Assembly (NCBI GenBank): GCA_033002965.1
Contig: JAURVB010012927.1
Span: forward strand, 40,558 to 104,557
DNA: 64,000 nt
From: Piper betle
Taxonomy: Eukaryota > Streptophyta > Magnoliopsida > Piperales > Piperaceae
Reading direction: 5' to 3'
This document shows, piece after piece, positions 11,905 through 24,055 of this stretch. Every line of letters begins with the position of its first letter. Positions within the stretch are counted from its first letter, which is position 1. Position numbers and translations under genes: made by a program. The notes below the pieces were generated by a model. That model did no database searches. It saw nothing but the letters and a program-made list of their open reading frames with translations, and was not told the origin of the DNA.

Positions 11905-12712
11905 TGATTAATCCCATCAAAAGATACGTAGCACAACATTAATATTTAATCTTTTGACAGAAATATTAATTTGTAAGTAGACTCTTAGTGCAATATCAAA
12001 TATGAACAATGAATTCTGTCAAATATTATATCTATCTTTCGACTTATTTATTATTCACATGGAATCTTAATAATTATCCGATATTTATTACTACAAATGA
12101 GTATATAACTTTGTCAAATATTAACCTTCCTTTGGGCTGATTAATATTCATATGAATTATATACCCACAACTGTCTTAATATTTAAAATAAATTAATTTT
12201 CACAAAAGAGACTACTTTAGTAATATATTATAGTAATTAATAAATTCTAAAATATTAATTATAACTGAATCATAATTTGAATTTAATATTGCTAAATATA
12301 AATAACATAAAACTTAAAAAGGTTATAAAAATATCTTTATTTAGAAAGTTCTGAAATTATAACGTTTTTTCTTTTATAACTTTATTTTCCTCATTTGATA
12401 CTTTACCAAGAGATGACATTGATTTGAGGATAAATATCATATATACAACTTTCTTATATTTTTCTTTCCTACATTTGTGAAAATGACAATAACTAGTGTT
12501 GAATTTGGGGAACTCCGAATGGGTTGAAGACTATATCAATTTATTCTCTCTTATAAATTAGTATTATTTTGGGATCCTAAATCATTAGATTTAGATATGA
12601 TATGGAATTAGATAGTTCTAATAAGATTTTATTTTGGGATCTATCTTTTTCTGAATCTTGATCTAAAATTAAAGATAAATCAAAATAATCCTCAATAATC
12701 TAATATGAAGAT

Positions 12713-12724
12713 GTTCTGATACCA
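12713..12724 (-). other. Copia primer binding site (initiator tRNA-Met)
   Basis: TGGTATCAGAAC on the minus strand, one base from the canonical TGGTATCAGAGC, two bases inside the 5' LTR edge at 12727. Confidence 0.9.
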
Positions 12725-12884
12725 CTTGTTAAAAACTTTAACTTAACCAAAACTATACATATGATAAAAACATCATCAATGAAACCTTTTTCAGATTAAA
12801 TCATCAAGAAATAGAATTTGTTAGCGGAAGCGTACCTGAATCTATAAAAACAGAATGAGGTTTTGATCTTTCAAATTCAGTACT

Positions 12885-15825
12885 TGTAAAACCCACGATT
12901 CGAGTTAGGGTTTTATATTCAGAACCGGTCAGGTCGACCATTATTTTTCGAGTCGAGTCAGTTTCAGAACACATGTACTGAGCCGACACCGGTCCCGTGT
13001 ATGAGCCATAAGGGTCATGTGTACCCAAGTATATGATGATAACATCATGAGTACAACAGAAAAGAATGAATTATTAGAATATATGAGAGTATCAGTTCAT
13101 TTTTTTTATTATGATATATAATGGATTGTAAAATTAGTTTTAGGCCGTTTACCGCGTTAGGACGCGTTACGGGCATTTTGGGTGGGTTGATAGTTCACGA
13201 GCATATCATTATGATTTTTTTGGTGTTGTTTGATTTTACGGGATTTTTCCTGATTTTTATGAATTTTTTTAAGATTTAATACGAATTAGTTATTATACTT
13301 GACTCGAGCCGGAGACGAGTCAAGTCTTAATTACAAGTTTGCCACCCAACCATTTCTTCTCCAACCCCGACCTTTCTTCCTCCCTTCCCATCCAAACCCT
13401 AGCCGCGCCGCCACCACCGTCGACGTCGGCCTGCCGCCGATCGTCGTCGCCAGGCCCATGCCGCAGTGTTGCCGTGCCGCCTGACTAGCCCCGGCCGCTG
13501 CCAGGCCGCCGTGATGCCGGAATCGCCGTGCCTAGCGCCGCAGCCAAGTTTCGATCGCGTCGTCGATTTCGCCGCCGGTGACTGTCGCCACCACGATCAG
13601 GGGGTCGCCTCAGCACCACCGACCGCCCAGTGACCTTCCCCGACCGGAACGGAGGCCAGCGCCGCCTAGATCGGCCGGATTCTTCTCCCATCGCCGCCGC
13701 TCTGTTTTATGCTTTTTCCGGCGAGCTGTTACCTCCGTTGGCCGCGTCGACCTCGTAGATGAGTCGGGCTCAGCCGAGCCGGTTCCAAGGGCACCCAACA
13801 CGACCACTTTCCGGCCAGTAGACGCTGCCGGCGACTGTCGCCGGAAAACCGCCGGAAGCTACCGAAAACTGCCAGAAACCGTCGGAAAACTGGAATTTCT
13901 GGAATTCGCCGGAATTCACCGGATCTTCCGCGGGGCTCACCCAGTCGAGCCCGATCGAACGTCGGACGCCGAGGAGCGCCGAATTCGAGCTCGGAGACAC
14001 GCGACGGAACCCTAGCCGTCGCCGATTGCCAACGATGTGAGGTATAATTACCTCCAATTTGATTATTTAAATTGATGATTATTAGCATAGCATGGTAGGA
14101 CTGATTATTTATCATGATAATGCCTAATTACTGATGAAGTAATGATGGTATGATTTGAGGAATTGTAAATGAATAGTAAGTGAGCTAATGAGATAAAATG
14201 AGTTGGAGCATGATAAGTGATCATGATGTAATTTAGAGAAACAGAATAAAATATAGTATGAATAGTTTGAGTTAGGATTATTCTCTTTTATGATTATTTG
14301 ACTATGATGGATGATTATTATGTCGTGTGTGGTATTCATTGATGTTGATGCATCATGTAGTTAGAGGGCGTTAGTATTTAGTTTTGATGTGTAGGTACGG
14401 AGTAGGAGCTCGCCGCCTAGGCGCGATGACACGCTTGGAGCTTCTACCAGGTCCGTTAGGACTTCTCTCTGATTTTATGATCTTTTCTATTGTATGTTTG
14501 ATTTATTGTCTGCAGGACGGGTTAAGTGGCGTTTTATCGGATCCCACTTAACTCGGGCCATTTAACCGAACATTTTCCGGATTAATAACCCCTCGAGGAT
14601 GAGATCCCTCGAGGTTGATTTCGAAAACAAGATCCACCAAAAGTTGCCTTCGGGCCTATTATATAACTCCCTACCCAAGCCTATATATATATATATAGTT
14701 TTCGCGTTTCTGTGAGACGAGAGATGGAGAAATCGACTGCACGTACCATGCAGAGGATGCCGTGACAGTCAAAGCGGGCTCTGGATTAGTGCCAGCGGAC
14801 TGTTCCATTCCCGAGGGATCCTGACAACTCCGCATTTGAGTTCCTCACACCCGGAGAACGTGGAGGTTTACGGGTACTGTTTAGTACAGCGCATGTCCGG
14901 ACTTGTGGTTCAAAGGGTACTAAAGGCGACTGCCTGAGAGTACTCGGCCTTCGTGCTCAAGGCCAGGAGAAATATGGAGGTAAGGAGAGGGCTTAGGATA
15001 AAGTTTCACGAGAAGTACTGAAAAAGAAGTGCCGAGAGCAGCACAGTACCAGCAGCAGATCAGTAAGTTCGGGATGCTACCGGGTCTGCAGCCCAGTGGC
15101 TCCTCAGTAGTGCCCTTCAGAGTGTTCACGTGGAGTATATGTTGTTTTCTTTCATATGAGAGTTTGCTCTCATAGCCAGTTTGTTATAGTTATTTTCTTT
15201 TCGGACCAGTAATGCTTGTTACTGACGTTTTTCTTATATATATGTAGGTGATAAGCACGAGATGGATGTGCCGGCCAGGACGGAGGAGCAATAAGGTCTT
15301 CTGTACACACACATTGGGTGATTGAATGTTTAATGTTTTGTTTATGATGTTATTTTATAAACATGCTATGATTAAATGTTTGAGGCATGACAATGACATG
15401 AAATGAAATGATCAGAGTAGCGCAGCAAAAGTGTGATGGGTTAGGACCCAAAGTTCAGAGAATGATGAATATAGTAGATTAGAAGTCTGTGTGAATGCTA
15501 TTGTTGCTATGCGTATATATGTTTGAATATATGATTTTGACAGGGTGGCCCCTAATTGCATTTTTAGAGGAAATTCTGTCCCTTTCGTTTTAGAATTTTT
15601 ACTAATTTTGATTGTAATTGTGTTGGTGTGAAAATTGGTTGCATGTCATCCATGTAGTATCCTGTTAGGGTTTTATGCATTCATACATACATATAGCAAG
15701 TTAGATCTTCATCTTAAGACGCCGAGATTGGATCCACACGAGTTAGGTTCGGGTTAGCCGACCTAACCGGGGCATGTAACATGCCGGTTCGGTTCACGAG
15801 TGTGAACCGGATTTGGGGTGTTACA
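12885..15825 (+). mobile_element. Solo LTR, 2.94 kb, long-LTR Gypsy family
   Basis: Starts TGTAAAACCC, ends GGGGTGTTACA, flanked by perfect GTACT direct repeats (12880-12884 and 15826-15830). No internal region, primer site or purine tract is present, so it is a solo LTR left by recombination between two LTRs. Inside are a GC-rich block (about 13370-14000), an AT-rich stretch, a TATA box (14660) and a conserved core (about 14770-14970). It is the best-bounded plus-strand copy of a family seen at least seven times in the window. The long LTR with TGTAA...TTACA ends fits Tekay/Del chromoviruses. Confidence 0.93.
14660..14666 (+). promoter_or_regulatory. TATA box of long LTR (copy 12885-15825)
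   Basis: TATATAA after the conserved words GCCTTCGGGCC, a position kept in other copies (33046-33053; the reverse complement near 36120). It marks the likely U3/R border of this LTR. Confidence 0.55.
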
Positions 15826-16142
15826 GTACTGGTTCTTCAAGACCATAGTTTATGGATGATGAGATGCCAGAATGAAAGACTACTATGAATTTGGAGACCA
15901 CCACTATTTTTATCCTTATTTTTTCATAATTTCAATTTAACCCATCATTATTTTTTCATAATTTTGATTTAACCTATCATATATGAGAAATTATGAAAAA
16001 TGGTATCTACACGTGTATCCATACTTATATTAATGAGCCATTAAACTTAACTTTAATAAATCAATTTAATTTAGGCCTAATCTTAAATAATAACATATGA
16101 TACAATTATATATGCATGTATATAGACGTCCAAAATCCAACA

Positions 16143-16658
16143 CTATCTTTATACTAGTGAGTTATTAGCTCTTTATATTAACATACTTGTTCTCAAGAAG
16201 GCAAGTACGAACTTTTCTTTTGACATTCATGACAATATAAGAAAAACATCTTGAATGTAAGCTCATGCATGCCTACTTCTACAGAAACCATCTTCTGACG
16301 TTTGAAGACTATAACTTTGCCTTCCTCCACTCAACACATTTTTGTCATCACTCTTTCTCACCTTTTTTCCCACGGGCCCCTAACTTCATGACCTTGTACT
16401 ACGTTGCAAAATAAAAAATCTTTCCCATAGAACATCAGCCCCCCAGCTATTTGCTCTCTATACTCCTCTATTATGAACCTCGCATCTATTTGCTTGCCTC
16501 CCTTTCTATCAACAAGGACTATATGATGTTGAAAATAAAGATTTTTAGGGTCGGAGATGAATCTACTTACTTTCCACAACACTTAACCTTACAATCCTTC
16601 CCTCTAACCAGCCACTCTCACAATTGTTTTAGATGTTACATTTATTTACCCCTTTTAT
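16143..16658. other. Unassigned sequence between Copia and Gypsy elements
   Basis: No gene recognised. A 74-codon minus-strand frame (16358-16582) has no familiar domain. This stretch was continuous with 29220 onward before the 12.6 kb Gypsy element inserted at TTTAT. Confidence 0.5.
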
Positions 16659-19631
16659 TGTAACACCCCGATTCGGCTTACAGTGCCAACGAAATCAATT
16701 TGATTAACTATGAGATACTAATTCATAACTTATTAAAATGCAAAACTGATAGGACAAGGACATAACCACTCACGGCATCAAAAGATGGAAACCTGGAGGA
16801 ATCTAATGTGTAGACAACATACCAAAAAAATGCATATAAGATACATAGGACTTGGCTCATGCAATTAGGTAATCCTAGATGCATTGAATTTACAAGAGGG
16901 ACTAAATTCTTGGAGAAAATTCGAGAGTGTCTTGCCTGTAACTAGTACGTCAAATTTTTTTTACCACCTAATATATATTCAAACATCATAGAAAATTTCC
17001 ACAGACCATTCCATAATTTTATTCTTTCATGACAGAATCATTTTGAAGGTATTATACCACAATCAGAGTTCATTTGCATTTCATTTCACATACATATTTC
17101 ATTCTTCAGGCTATTGACTTGCCTGGTGTTCACATGGGTTGTTTTCTTGCAATTTCAAAACCGAGAAGCCCCTCTAGCCCATGTTTCATCTTCACTTTAG
17201 GTACTTGCACAAGTAGCAAGGTGTCGTGTACCTTGAAGTTAATTATCCGTTAGCTCTAGGGCTCCGTGAATTTGAGAATCCTACACAAAAGTTTTTTAGA
17301 CTTATGTGTCCCAGAGTATTCCGTTTGCAAAAGAGAAAAAATACAATTAAGTAAAACAAAACTACCTCAAAACCATTATGTCAATGCATGGGCCCCCCAC
17401 CAACAAGTTCACAACATGAGTAACAAAGGCCACATGACCACATCACCTTACCATCCAAAAGATAATACAAATCCAAACAAAAAAAGAACAACATGCCCAA
17501 AACACCACAATTGGCCCAACATCCCTAGAGTCCTCATACTCTGCACAACTATGGTAGTCAATGCAAGACTGCTCACCTACATAAATATAAGAAACGTGTC
17601 AGCAACGGGAGTCTGGGTCCCAAATAACTACTAATGGAAATTAGTAAATTGACAAATGGATAAAATAGTTATTTACAGAAAACTGAATTAAAGAAGAAAC
17701 TTCTCCACATCAACTGATTAATCAAAATGTAAAGTTGGCTGATATTACTTAAACATAATCACTAATAACCATGCACATTAATCGAAAAATAATTCACAGT
17801 GACATGATATTCTTATGGTCAATATGGCCTAGTTGATAATCACTCAAGCATTGCACATTCCAAATATACTCAATGGAGGCATACTAATGCCGAAAATAAA
17901 CAATGCTAATTAGTAATAAGCTGAAATCACAATAATATAATTTAACCGTCAACCGAGAACCACTGGTGGGTGTTGACTGGGCCCCTTAGTGGCATTAGGC
18001 TCCCATCCATCTTGCGTTCATAGCAAAATAAAAAATCATACTTAAATATAGGTTTGGTATAGTTTATCAAGTAGCGCTGGATTGCAACATATGATCTAAA
18101 TCTTTTGATTTCGAAAACTCAACAAGGGATCTCAACCTTTTAGTTTTGTTAATCCAAAAATTTGGCTAAATGGCTCGTAGGTAGTAGGATCCAATAAAAC
18201 CACTATCTATGCCCTATGATATGAAACAATTCACATGAGCAAAGCAGTAGATGAACCTAAAGAGAATCCTAATGGATCTACAAGATGAGCTCCTCATCCT
18301 ACATAGCAAGCCGATTTTCAAACAGCCTAAAGATGTTGACCGCTACACGATTTGGTATGATGCATGTGTGCAAGGACATGAAAGCAACCCTACATGTAAC
18401 AAATGATATGACATGCAACGTACAAGAAAAGCAATTTAAAGATAACAACACAACTTGATCTTGATCTTATTCCATTTCTGAGGTCTTGAGTCACATGAGG
18501 GAAATTAAGAAACAACTTGCATGTATCAAGTGTGAGATGTCGGTGCATTATGAACAATTGTTGGAAATAATCCACACACTCACAATAAACTTAAGATATC
18601 AAAATGAATATGTTGGGCAATTAAAGTTGATATACCTGGCATGCTAATCGATGTCGAGATTTTGGTAGCGTTATGAAATCATTTGTCATGGCTTGTAACT
18701 TAATTAAATACCCTGGAGGATAATTTCGTAGAAGTGATTTTATGTTTGGAAGACTTGAGAGATATTGAATTAGAAAGATTCAATTACCTCCGACTGAGCA
18801 ACTTGAGATGTCAGAATCCCCAGTAACCCACTGTGTGATAAAGATTTTCATTAAATTAAATGTTTTATTCATTTATTTAATTAAGATAATTATGTTATAC
18901 TAAAATTAAATTAAGATTTTTGTGGTGCGTTCATTTGATAATCAAACACTCGATTGAATTATTATTTTATTGATTATTTAATTAGGTAATTATTTGGCAT
19001 GCAAACCGATGTAATTCCAAAGTTCCAAAATTTGATTATTTCTAGCATATAGATCTTGATTGAGTATATTCTGGTGTAGATTGCATGATATGAAATAAAA
19101 ACAGCAATTTAAAAATTAAAACGTCATATTTTATTGAAAAAAACTATAATATTTAATAATCACACACAAATGGAGGATGAAATCAACAAGATAACATGAT
19201 GGAACATGCTTCGACATGCCATAATCAGGACTCCTACATGCCCAGCAACAACGTCCGAAAACAAGGAGAAAAGAGGGGAGAAGGGGAGGGGGTGTACTCG
19301 GGGAGAAAAGGGGAAGGAGAAGGACGGGAAGAGAAAGGAAGGAAAAGTAGGAGGAAACTGAGGTTGGGACGGCAGCGATGACGGCAAGGAAGGGGCACAA
19401 ACCGAATTGGGCGAAGGGGAAGGAGAAGGATAAAAGGGGGCGGCAGGTAGGGTTTTATAAAAACCCTACTCCGACTTTGGCACAACTCCCGACACGGTGC
19501 AGCAACGGGGAAAAGGAAAGAAAAAGTAGAAGGGGAAGAAGAGAAAAGGAAGAAAGGGATGCAGCACACATTACCAGTGGGCTAAAAGCAAACCTTTTTA
19601 AAAACACTGAGCAAACAAGCCAGGTTTTACA
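16659..19631 (-). repeat. 3' LTR of the chromovirus
   Basis: 2973 bp. Left end TGTAACACCCCGATTCGGC. Right end CAGGTTTTACA is followed by the purine tract (minus strand CTTAAATGGGAATGGT). It shares the block CTAATTCATAACTTATTAAA and much else with 25957-29214. A purine-rich low-complexity part lies at 19255-19560. Confidence 0.9.
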
Positions 19632-19680
19632 ACCATTCCCATTTAAGAAAATTTCGTCTTCGAAATTTTACCCAAGGGGA
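19632..19680 (-). other. Gypsy polypurine tract and 3' internal end
   Basis: Minus strand: GAAGACGAAATTTTC, then TTAAATGGGAATGGT, then LTR start TGTAAAACCTGG. The phrase resembling TTTCGAGGACGAAAT before the tract is typical of Tekay-type elements. Confidence 0.75.
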
Positions 19681-19749
19681 AAACAAACCCACCCAAAGAA
19701 AAACACAACATCAACAACATGAGCCACAATAAAAAAAACATGGCAAGAA

Positions 19750-21490
19750 AGAGAAGCTAGGGCTACCTTACACAACAGTTTGAGTGAACTAGCCCAGGAA
19801 ATGCTACCTCATCTCCTCCTCGTGCTTCCATGTTGCCTTTTCATTGTCATGCCCGAACTACAAAACCTTACCATAGGCACCTCCTTCTGATGAAGGGTCT
19901 TCGAATAGTGATCCTAGTTCCACACAACCTCTTCGTCGTAGGACAAGTCGGGACGGAGATCCAATACCTCGTATGAGATTTGATATGTCTGATTGTGTAT
20001 ATACCTTTTTAGCAAGGAAACGTGAAAGATTGGATGCACTGCAGATAAATTGGGTGGAAGGGCAACTCTGTTTGCCACCTCCCTTACTTAGTCAAGCACC
20101 TCAAACAGTCCAATGTATCTGGGCTCAACTTGCCTCTCCTCTAGAATATCAGCTTTCTTTGATCGGGAGACTTTTAGGAGAACAAGATCATCCGGAGCAA
20201 TGCTAACCTCACGGTGCCTCAAATCTGAATATGAGTTTTGCCCATCCAGTGCTGCCCTCAACCACTGATGGATGGTCTTAATAACCTGGTGTGAATCACG
20301 TAACATCTTTGGACCAAATATCAACGGCTGCCCGCCCTCTAACCCACATGTGGGAGATCAACATGGTTTGCCATACAACACTTCAAATGGAGCCATACTA
20401 ATGCTCGTTTGATAACAATTTTGTAGGCAAAGTCTGTCGGCAGAAGATGCTCATCCCACGAACCAACAACATCTAGCACACAAGCTCAGAACAAGTCTTC
20501 AAGGATCTGAATCGTCCACTCTGACTGCCCGTCTGGCTGAGGATGATGTGCTATATTGAATCTAGTCTCAATGCCTAACTCTCTTTGCAAAGAAGTCCAA
20601 AACATTGACATCAACCTTAGATCTTTGTCTGACACAATCTCCCATGGCAAAATATGTAGCCTAATAATCTGATCTCTGTACAATTCAGCTAAAATTGCTA
20701 GGGGCAAGTCTTCTTAATTAGAATGAAGTGGGCTGATTTCGTCAATCAATATACAATCACCCACACTGCGTCAAGCTGACAACAGGTAAATGTCAAACCA
20801 GCGACAAAGTCACACGTAATGCAATCTCGCTCACTTCCACTCTGGCGGCACCAATGACTGTACCAACCCTCCTGGTCTTATATGCTCTGCCTTGATCTGC
20901 TGATAAATGAGCCATCTCGTCACGATGTCAAGAATGTCTTTCTTCAGTTCAGGCCACTAATATGTTATGCACTCGTCATGATACATCTTCACATATTATG
21001 CCTCATGGAGAATAAACTGTTGGATACCGAAATGAGCTGGCAAATCTGGCACCTCATCCACACTAATCCTTCTACATCATTGGTTAAAGTAGGGTGTGCT
21101 ATCTAGGCCATCCAACTATCTGGTTGCTCATCTTCATCCTGTGCCTGCCTAATTTGGTCTGACACTATTGGGCTAATCAACAATTTGTCCATTACTGCAA
21201 CCAACCCTTTGTTGGACACATCAGCCCTCTGGTAATAGTTGCATCTCACTCCTGTCCACTACTGTTACTGCAGTGACTGTCATGGTGACGATTTTCACTG
21301 TGTTGACCAATAGAGACGGGTACACTGGGCTATCCTGGTGGCATGGCAGCCCTTGGTCGGCTGGAGGCTATGTCACTTTGACCATAGCTATGACACTCTT
21401 GCTAGGCAATAGAGGGGATGGAGCCCTAGTTTTTGTTCTGCGAGTCTATCTCACAATTCTGCTAGTAGTAATCACAGCTCTAACCTGAAC
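19750..21490 (-). pseudogene. Gypsy integrase with chromodomain-like tail
   Basis: Recognisable pieces from N to C terminus: zinc-finger and core region (about 21100-20708, many stops), then 20486-20707 with IVSDKDLRLMSMFW, IAHHPQPDGQSEWTIQILEDL (family: HPQTDGQSERTIQTLED), then 20088-20324 with GPKML and RYIGLFEVLD, then a tail near 19800-19860 with HDNEKATWKHEEEMR, like the end of a chromodomain. In the core, SERT reads SEWT but the Glu remains. Multiple stops make it a pseudogene. Confidence 0.88.
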
Positions 21491-21585
21491 ACACTGTCAC
21501 ACCACTATTGGTAAGAAAATCTACAAACAAAAATAATAAAAAGAAATATACATGTCAGCACAACTCGGATCAACTTTTGTACACA

Positions 21586-24055
21586 TGTAACCTGTAATAA
21601 CATCTACCATCTTAATCAACCAAGGGTTAGCACTGGCTCGATCCTGCTCACCAACGAATTGGACCAGAAATGCTATAGGCGATCAAACCATTCGCTAATT
21701 TACTTAATTCATTCAAGCCAACCCAAATCTACCCTCCAAGTGTCAAGATGATGATGCAAACATTCAATACATGAATGAGATATTTAGATTTTAACGCTGT
21801 TCTAAATGAATGATATGTCCATTAAAAGTTTGATAGGCAGTAATTTTTAAAATAAAATAGACATAGTCTCCTCTAAAAGTGCAATATGGACTACCTTGTT
21901 AACAAGTAATATGCATATATAATGATAAAAACATTATTAAAGCACTTCATTTCTACATGCAACATTCACCTCATATCAATTTTTATCTTTTGAGTTGAGT
22001 CTTAACCTCATTAGCTTATCCTGTTCAATTCCATGTAATAAAATGCTATAGCATTTTATTCATAACCATTTACAACAGTTCATCACATCACATTTTTCAT
22101 TCCAATCGATAGGTACATTGTGCACGTTGCATCGCTGTTCTTCCATAGTCCTGAGGGTGCTCAATTATTCAAGTTATCACCTATATATATAATACGAAAA
22201 AGTCAATAACAAGTGTTACTAGTCTAGAAATAACTAAATAATTAAACTGGCATATGAGAGATGACTTTCATGTTAAATGAAATCAATCATATATTCCTTT
22301 ACATTAGAATCAGTCATAAGGTTACTAATAAGGAGTCATAAGCCTCAGCTTGAATAACGTCCCATTCTAACTCATAAGATGCCTTAGCATTTTCATACTA
22401 TCCCACACTCATGAATCCATTTTACTATTGCATTCTACATCCTCCGTATAACTCCTGACTCTAAGCGCAGAGGCCAAGTACTCTTAAGCATGCACCTGCA
22501 ATACCCTTTGAATCCACAAGTCTAGACATGTATTGCATTGCAGTACCCATAATCCTCAACATTTCTCTTGGTTTGAGGAAATCAAAATGTGGAGTTGTCA
22601 AGATCCCTTGAGAATGGAATGACCTCCTCTCACTAGTTTAGAGCCCGCTTTAACTGGTAAGTGCACCACTCGCGGTACATGCAAGTCGACTTTCCCCTAT
22701 ATGGAGTGGGATACGATTTAAATTCGACGTGTTCACTTGTCAAATCAAATCACAATAGAATGAGAGCATAAATCCAAGAGCAAGTCCTAAAACGAACCTG
22801 GTAGAAGCTCCAATCGTGTCCGGGCGCCTAGGTTACGAGCTCGTACTCTGTTCCTACACATTAAATCTAAAAGCTAACACCCACTATCTGAATGATGCAT
22901 TCACACCCATTGGCTCTATTCATTTCAAGTCACATCATGATGTGCTAAATTACATTGCAATTAATTAACAATTCATACTTAATTTACTTAATTAGTTCAT
23001 TAGCATTTATTCAATACCATTCAAATGATACAAATTCATTTTGTTTGCAATCAAAATATTTTACCAAGTCAATCAATCAAATCCTAACATGATATGCTAA
23101 TAATTATCAATTTTAAATAATTATGTCTAAGGTAATTATACCTCACGTTGACAATCGGCAACGATTAGGGTGTGGTCACGCATCTTGGGATTTGAATTCG
23201 GCACCTGGTGGGGTCCGAAGTTCATTCGGGTTTTTTGGCGAATTTCAAACTCAGTGATTTTTGGTGAATCCCAGCAAAACCATTTTTCTGACGGTTTTTT
23301 GGTAGTTGTCTAGCAGTTTTTTGGCTGTGTGGCTAGGACTGTGGGTCGGCACGAGGTTGGCGAGCTTGACAAGACCACGGTGGGGTCGAGGGCAGTGGCG
23401 GGGGCGACAGTCTCCGGTGGCACCCTTGGGTCGGTCAGGATTGCCCAGGTTTGCCCAGGCTTGCCCAATTGGCCTTTGTGCTGGTCTCGGCGGCGACATA
23501 GTAAGAAGGGGGAATGGTGTTTAGGTTTGATGGAATGGCAACGGCAGCACGGTGATGGCAGACTAGCACGGCCGGTGGCTGATTCGGCATCAGGAGCGCA
23601 GTGCGAGCATGGCTTCCTTGGGATGTGGAGGCTAGGTGACAGGCAGGAAGGTGGGGGACAGCTTAGCAAAGTTCAAGTGGAGGTCAGCGGCGGTGCAGCG
23701 ACCGGAGGTCTATAACTAATAAACTAATAAACTATCCAAAATGCTATCTAACAACCAATAAACCATCCAAACTGCTATCTAATGTGTCCTAATGCGTATT
23801 TAGCCTAACAATAATTCTATGCTCAAATACAAATAAGAAAAACTAATCAGCATACTGTCATATATTCTGATAACTCATTTCTCATCATTTTTTTTATGTT
23901 ATCATCATATACTCTTGTACACTTGACCTTCATAGCCCATAACACATGGTTGACCTCGGCTCAGTAAATGTGTCATGGAACTTACTCGACTCTAATTAAC
24001 GGCTGGACAGACTGGTTCGCTAATATAAAACTCAGACTCAAATCACAAGTTTAAA
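21586..24055 (-). mobile_element. Long-LTR family fragment inside the Gypsy RT region
   Basis: Reverse-orientation copy of the LTR seen at 34914-37599 and 12885-15825. Shared blocks include CCACAAGTCTAGACATG, the conserved hairpin core (about 22490-22540), and TAATTATACCTCACGTTGACAATC near 23140. Edges are blurred: the left end is TGTAACCTG at 21586 or TGTCACACC at 21495, and the right end is near AAGTTTAAAC. No matching target duplication was found. It interrupts RT just after the LQELLD motif. Confidence 0.7.

Larger units (their letters stand above)
6989..16142 (-). mobile_element. Ty1/Copia retrotransposon, degenerate, with nested solo LTR
   Basis: Complete by structure. The 3' LTR is 6989-7444. 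Moving inward on the minus strand are a purine tract, RNase H, RT, integrase, protease and gag, then a tRNA-Met primer site (12713-12724) and the 5' LTR 12727-16142, which is interrupted by a younger LTR (12885-15825). LTRs read TGTTGG...TTAACA on the minus strand. Domain order PR-IN-RT-RH identifies Copia. All reading frames are broken and several catalytic residues are changed, so it is dead. The 5-bp flanks (GTATA left, CTATC right) do not match, so the target duplication has decayed or an edge has rearranged. Confidence 0.92.
12727..16142 (-). repeat. Copia 5' LTR, split by a solo LTR
   Basis: The LTR is 12727-12884 plus 15831-16142 (about 470 bp), matching 6989-7444. The gap is the nested LTR and one copy of its GTACT duplication. 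Confidence 0.9.

Noticed and set aside
13299..14115. Several 60-145 codon frames around 13.3-14.1 kb as host genes
   Set aside because: They lie wholly inside a bounded solo LTR and overlap on both strands. Kept only as a compositional finding.
6984..16147. A target duplication for the Copia element
   Set aside because: GTATA and CTATC share only three positions, so no duplication is claimed.
19131..19722. Ser/Pro- and Lys/Gly-rich frames on both strands
   Set aside because: Purine-rich low-complexity part of the chromovirus LTR; the same region recurs in the partner LTR at 28480-28900 with different frames.
23251..23715. Frames of 72-128 codons on both strands
   Set aside because: GC-rich block of the long LTR fragment; no homologous frame and no domain.
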